A stretch of 5,845 nucleotides of DNA, taken from the NCBI GenBank assembly GCA_002453265.1, contig DKGK01000109.1, positions 1-5,845 on the forward strand, written 5' to 3'. The position numbers were made by a program, and so were the translations under genes. Source of the stretch: Flavobacteriales bacterium UBA6772. Its GTDB lineage: Bacteria; Bacteroidota; Bacteroidia; Flavobacteriales; UBA7430. The notes beneath the pieces were generated by a model. The model was not told the DNA's origin. It saw nothing but the letters and a program-made list of their open reading frames with translations, and ran no database searches. Shown here piece by piece: positions 5,572 to 5,845 of the stretch. How positions within the stretch are numbered: the first letter of the stretch is position 1; every line of letters starts with the position of its first letter.

Positions 5572-5645
5572 GCCGATGTAGCTCAGCTGGCTAGAGCAGC
5601 TGATTTGTAATCAGCAGGTCGTGGGTTCGAGTCCCTCCATCGGCT
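5572..5645 (+). tRNA. tRNA-Thr (anticodon UGU)
   Basis: A 74-base cloverleaf. The acceptor stem GCCGATG/CATCGGC is perfect, the D stem is GCTC/GAGC, and the anticodon stem is GCTGA/TCAGC. The loop TTTGTAA puts TGT at 5606-5608, reading ACA and other Thr codons. The T loop is TTCGAGT. The discriminator base is T (5645) and no CCA is encoded. The T stem (GTGGG/CCCTC) contains one T-T mismatch at pair 50-64. It is the first gene of a three-tRNA cluster. Confidence 0.97.
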
Positions 5646-5677
5646 CTTAGTTCTTTAAAGTACTGAATAATATTTGG

Positions 5678-5759
5678 GGTGGGATACTCAAGCGGTCAAC
5701 GAGGGCAGACTGTAAATCTGCTGGCTTAGCCTTCGAAGGTTCGAATCCTTCTCCCACCA
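5678..5759 (+). tRNA. tRNA-Tyr (anticodon GUA)
   Basis: An 82-base class II tRNA. The acceptor stem is GGTGGGA/TCCCACC and the D stem is CTC/GAG. The anticodon stem GCAGA/TCTGC has loop CTGTAAA, which places GTA at 5712-5714. The long variable arm (GGC-TTA-GCC core) is typical of bacterial tRNA-Tyr, and the T arm is GAAGG-TTCGAAT-CCTTC. The discriminator is A (5759) and no CCA is encoded. It lies 32 bases after tRNA-Thr. Confidence 0.97.
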
Positions 5760-5771
5760 CTATTATAATAA

Positions 5772-5844
5772 GCGAGAGTAGCTCAATTGGTAGAGCGTCA
5801 GCCTTCCAAGCTGAGGGTTGCGAGTTCGAGTCTCGTCTCTCGCT
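5772..5844 (+). tRNA. tRNA-Gly (anticodon UCC)
   Basis: A 73-base cloverleaf. The acceptor stem is GCGAGAG/CTCTCGC, the D stem is GCTC/GAGC, and the anticodon stem TCAGC/GCTGA has loop CTTCCAA with TCC at 5805-5807. The T arm is GCGAG-TTCGAGT-CTCGT with one G-T closing pair. The discriminator T (5844) is usual for tRNA-Gly. It lies 12 bases after tRNA-Tyr and ends one base before the window edge. Confidence 0.97.
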
Positions 5845-5845
5845 C

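Noticed and set aside
5572..5844. tRNA genes as integration sites with flanking attachment repeats
   Set aside because: No duplicated tRNA 3' end is found in the window, and the right side is cut off, so nothing supports it.

Overview
The window is AT-rich, gene-dense chromosomal DNA from a member of the Bacteroidota, most likely a Flavobacteriia/Flavobacteriaceae species. The evidence is two perfect matches to the Bacteroidota -7 promoter element TAnnTTTG, almost no Shine-Dalgarno (SD) sequences before the genes, a flavobacterial-type bS21, tRNAs without encoded CCA, and the block rpsU - xer recombinase - hpf - tRNA-Thr/Tyr/Gly, which in this group usually leads into tuf. All genes are on the + strand, and no gap between genes exceeds about 115 bases.

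Layout. (1) 4-1479: an AGCS-family sodium:alanine symporter, closed by a strong intrinsic terminator at 1500-1531. (2) 1576-3898: a tight three-gene unit. It holds a membrane-anchored protein with two helix-hairpin-helix units, adenine phosphoribosyltransferase (ATGA overlap) and an acyl-CoA dehydrogenase (2-nt gap). (3) 3933-4265: a Bacteroidota-type promoter, rpsU (ribosomal protein bS21) and a 16-bp terminator hairpin. The U-tract of that hairpin ends at the base just before the start codon of the next gene. (4) 4266-5467: a XerC/XerD-type tyrosine recombinase and a short-form hibernation promoting factor (hpf). The hpf gene has a strong GGAGG SD, the only one in the window. (5) 5484-5844: a promoter whose -7 element and start-site region overlap a terminator hairpin, followed by tRNA-Thr(UGU), tRNA-Tyr(GUA) and tRNA-Gly(UCC). 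The window ends one base after the Gly gene.

Most of the content is core housekeeping: amino-acid uptake, purine salvage, acyl-CoA oxidation, translation, ribosome hibernation and chromosome dimer resolution. I see no phage, insertion sequence, CRISPR array, toxin system or biosynthetic cluster, and no convincing new system. The points worth a second look are regulatory. bS21 helps hide the anti-SD of Bacteroidota ribosomes, and rpsU in Flavobacteriales typically carries an exceptionally strong SD. Here rpsU has none at the expected place, while the nearby hibernation-factor gene does. The terminator touching the xer start codon and the overlap of terminator and tRNA promoter are also unusual, compact arrangements.
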